A DNA stretch of 64,000 nucleotides, taken from NCBI GenBank assembly GCA_016169945.1, contig JADLSH010000387.1:1922001-1986000 (forward strand). Direction: 5' to 3'. Below the pieces are notes generated by a model. It made no database searches and was not told where the DNA came from. It saw nothing but the letters and a program-made list of their open reading frames with translations. A program made the position numbers and the translations under genes. Below are positions 62,998 through 64,000 of the stretch, piece after piece (position 1 is the stretch's first letter; each line of letters starts with the position of its first letter). Source of the DNA: Trachythela sp. YZ-2020 (Eukaryota; Cnidaria; Anthozoa; Malacalcyonacea; Clavulariidae).

Positions 62998-63860
62998 CAG
63001 GGGCGGATCTAGGGTAAGTCCAATCAGTCGCGTGACTGACGTATTTTTTTGCAAATAAATATTCAGTTCTTTATTATTTCGAAATTTGAATAATTAATTC
63101 CCGAATATAATATGAAATTCATATCATAGTCCAGTTTACGTCTTTACGAGCTCAGTTTTGAATAAATATATGCTTCATCTAGAGCAGCGGTAAAACGCAA
63201 GAAACTCGCAGAATCGGGTGGTGATTATGCTCATTTGATTGGTCGAGAGGTCATTTGGACTTATCTGGACTGATCTGTGGGGTGGTCGGACTGATTTGCA
63301 CCTTAAGGGAGTCTTATCAGTCCATTTCTTTCCTTTGATTGGTCAATTTGAAAATATTGACAATTCCTATAGGTTCATTTTTTTGGACTGATTCGGACTG
63401 ATTCGCGGCTGGGGGCATCAGTCCTGAAAATTGCGAAATTCATGCAAAGCAGTCTTTCTACTTGTAATCTCGTATATTATAAACTATACCAAGGTTTTTC
63501 ATAGTAGGAAAATTGTTCAGTTACGATGTCGAGTATTGATATGTACGCGGACGTTCGAAATGCGCTTAAATAAACTTCGACTGTCTTTGAAGGGGCCCCC
63601 CATGATTTTTGCGTGACGCGTGTTTAGCTGTTATTTTCGGCGTTATTACGTGATTAATTTATTTTTGGTGCGTGAAATCGTGAATTTAAATGTTGGCGAG
63701 AGGCGGGAATAAGCCAATTTAAGCGGCAGATTTCGTGATTGCTTTACCGAATAACGTGATTACGTGCACCAGAAATGAAGTTAACATTAAAAATATCGCT
63801 GCCAAAAGGCAAAAGGCGCAAAACAGAACAGACTTTATATTTGGCGTTAATTATTTCAGG
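62998..63860. mobile_element. Left end of a hAT-like element, right end not found
   Basis: Starts CAGGGGCGGATCTAGGG, the same end as the MITE at 45981. Inside are repeats of 'ggactgat' (63260-63400). No matching CCCTAGATCCGCCCCTG lies to the right in the window, so where the element ends is unknown and the boundary given is arbitrary. Confidence 0.45.
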
Positions 63861-63904
63861 CCATTTCACTATTTCAACGATTTTTCTGTGGCCTCCTGTG
63901 GCAC

Positions 63905-63960
63905 ATTCCACTTCCTAATTGCTACTCCACTTCCGCTAAGACCCTATGATGAAAATATGG
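63905..63960 (+). promoter_or_regulatory. Possible TATA-less promoter with ETS- and YY1-like sites
   Basis: CACTTCCT (63909) and CACTTCCG (63928) match ETS sites, and AATATGGCGGC (63955 onward) matches the YY1 consensus that often overlaps the start codon of housekeeping genes. No TATA box. Confidence 0.4.
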
Positions 63961-64000
63961 CGGCAGTTTTGCCGCAAGATAGTCGAGAAGGCCGAGAAGG
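63957..64000 (+). CDS. Possible 5' end of a host gene, cut by the window edge
   Basis: An ATG at 63957 opens 14 codons, MAAVLPQDSREGRE, without a stop before the window ends. Context is a CpG-containing stretch with ETS- and YY1-like motifs. I do not recognise the protein from so short a piece. It could also be part of the preceding mobile element. Confidence 0.3.
   Translation, partial: MAAVLPQDSREGRE

Overview
This 64 kb window is metazoan nuclear DNA, AT-rich and dominated by mobile elements. It is most likely from an invertebrate: it carries BEL/Pao, Ty3/gypsy, Penelope-like and several LINE lineages, many MITEs, tRNA genes with internal pol III promoters, and a spliced METTL27-type methyltransferase gene. 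The species cannot be named from the sequence alone.

Layout. (1) 1-7.4 kb is a minus-strand array of tRNA-Asp(GTC) genes and relics in ~1 kb spacer units; one relic is split by a 3.3 kb LINE. (2) 7.4-13.7 kb holds LINE 3' fragments and a large nested palindrome (9.6-12.5 kb) containing MITEs and a Penelope-like fragment with a GIY-YIG domain. (3) 13.9-27.8 kb is the one host gene I can assemble, a three-exon METTL27-like methyltransferase (111+221+328 nt, 219 residues). Its two introns (7.5 and 5.8 kb) are filled with repeats, including a wrecked Ty3/gypsy element that itself holds a LINE and a MITE. (4) 28.2-34.2 kb is a minus-strand BEL/Pao element with one LTR, broken by a LINE, a hAT-type MITE and a 727-bp tandem duplication that includes part of that MITE. 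(5) 34.3-40.6 kb holds small TE fragments, a Tc1/mariner MITE, a 709-bp foldback element and a ~77-bp satellite with a ~388-bp higher-order period. (6) 40.6-62.9 kb is a plus-strand tRNA-Asp array of ~0.9-1.0 kb units, invaded by a nearly intact Ty3/gypsy element, a second oppositely oriented gypsy inside a tRNA gene, a solo LTR inside another tRNA gene, and several MITEs. (7) The right edge has a hAT-like end and possibly the promoter and first codons of another host gene (MAAVLPQDSREG...).

The most striking pattern is that three unrelated retroelements (a LINE, a Ty3/gypsy and a solo LTR) each interrupt a different tRNA-Asp copy within gene positions 10-19, the D arm/box A. Another gypsy lies ~110 bp upstream of one of these genes. 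A recurrent 38-nt relic lacking the anticodon and T loops is explained by deletion between two CCCCGCC repeats inside the tRNA gene. The array gives internal empty-site controls for two MITE insertions.
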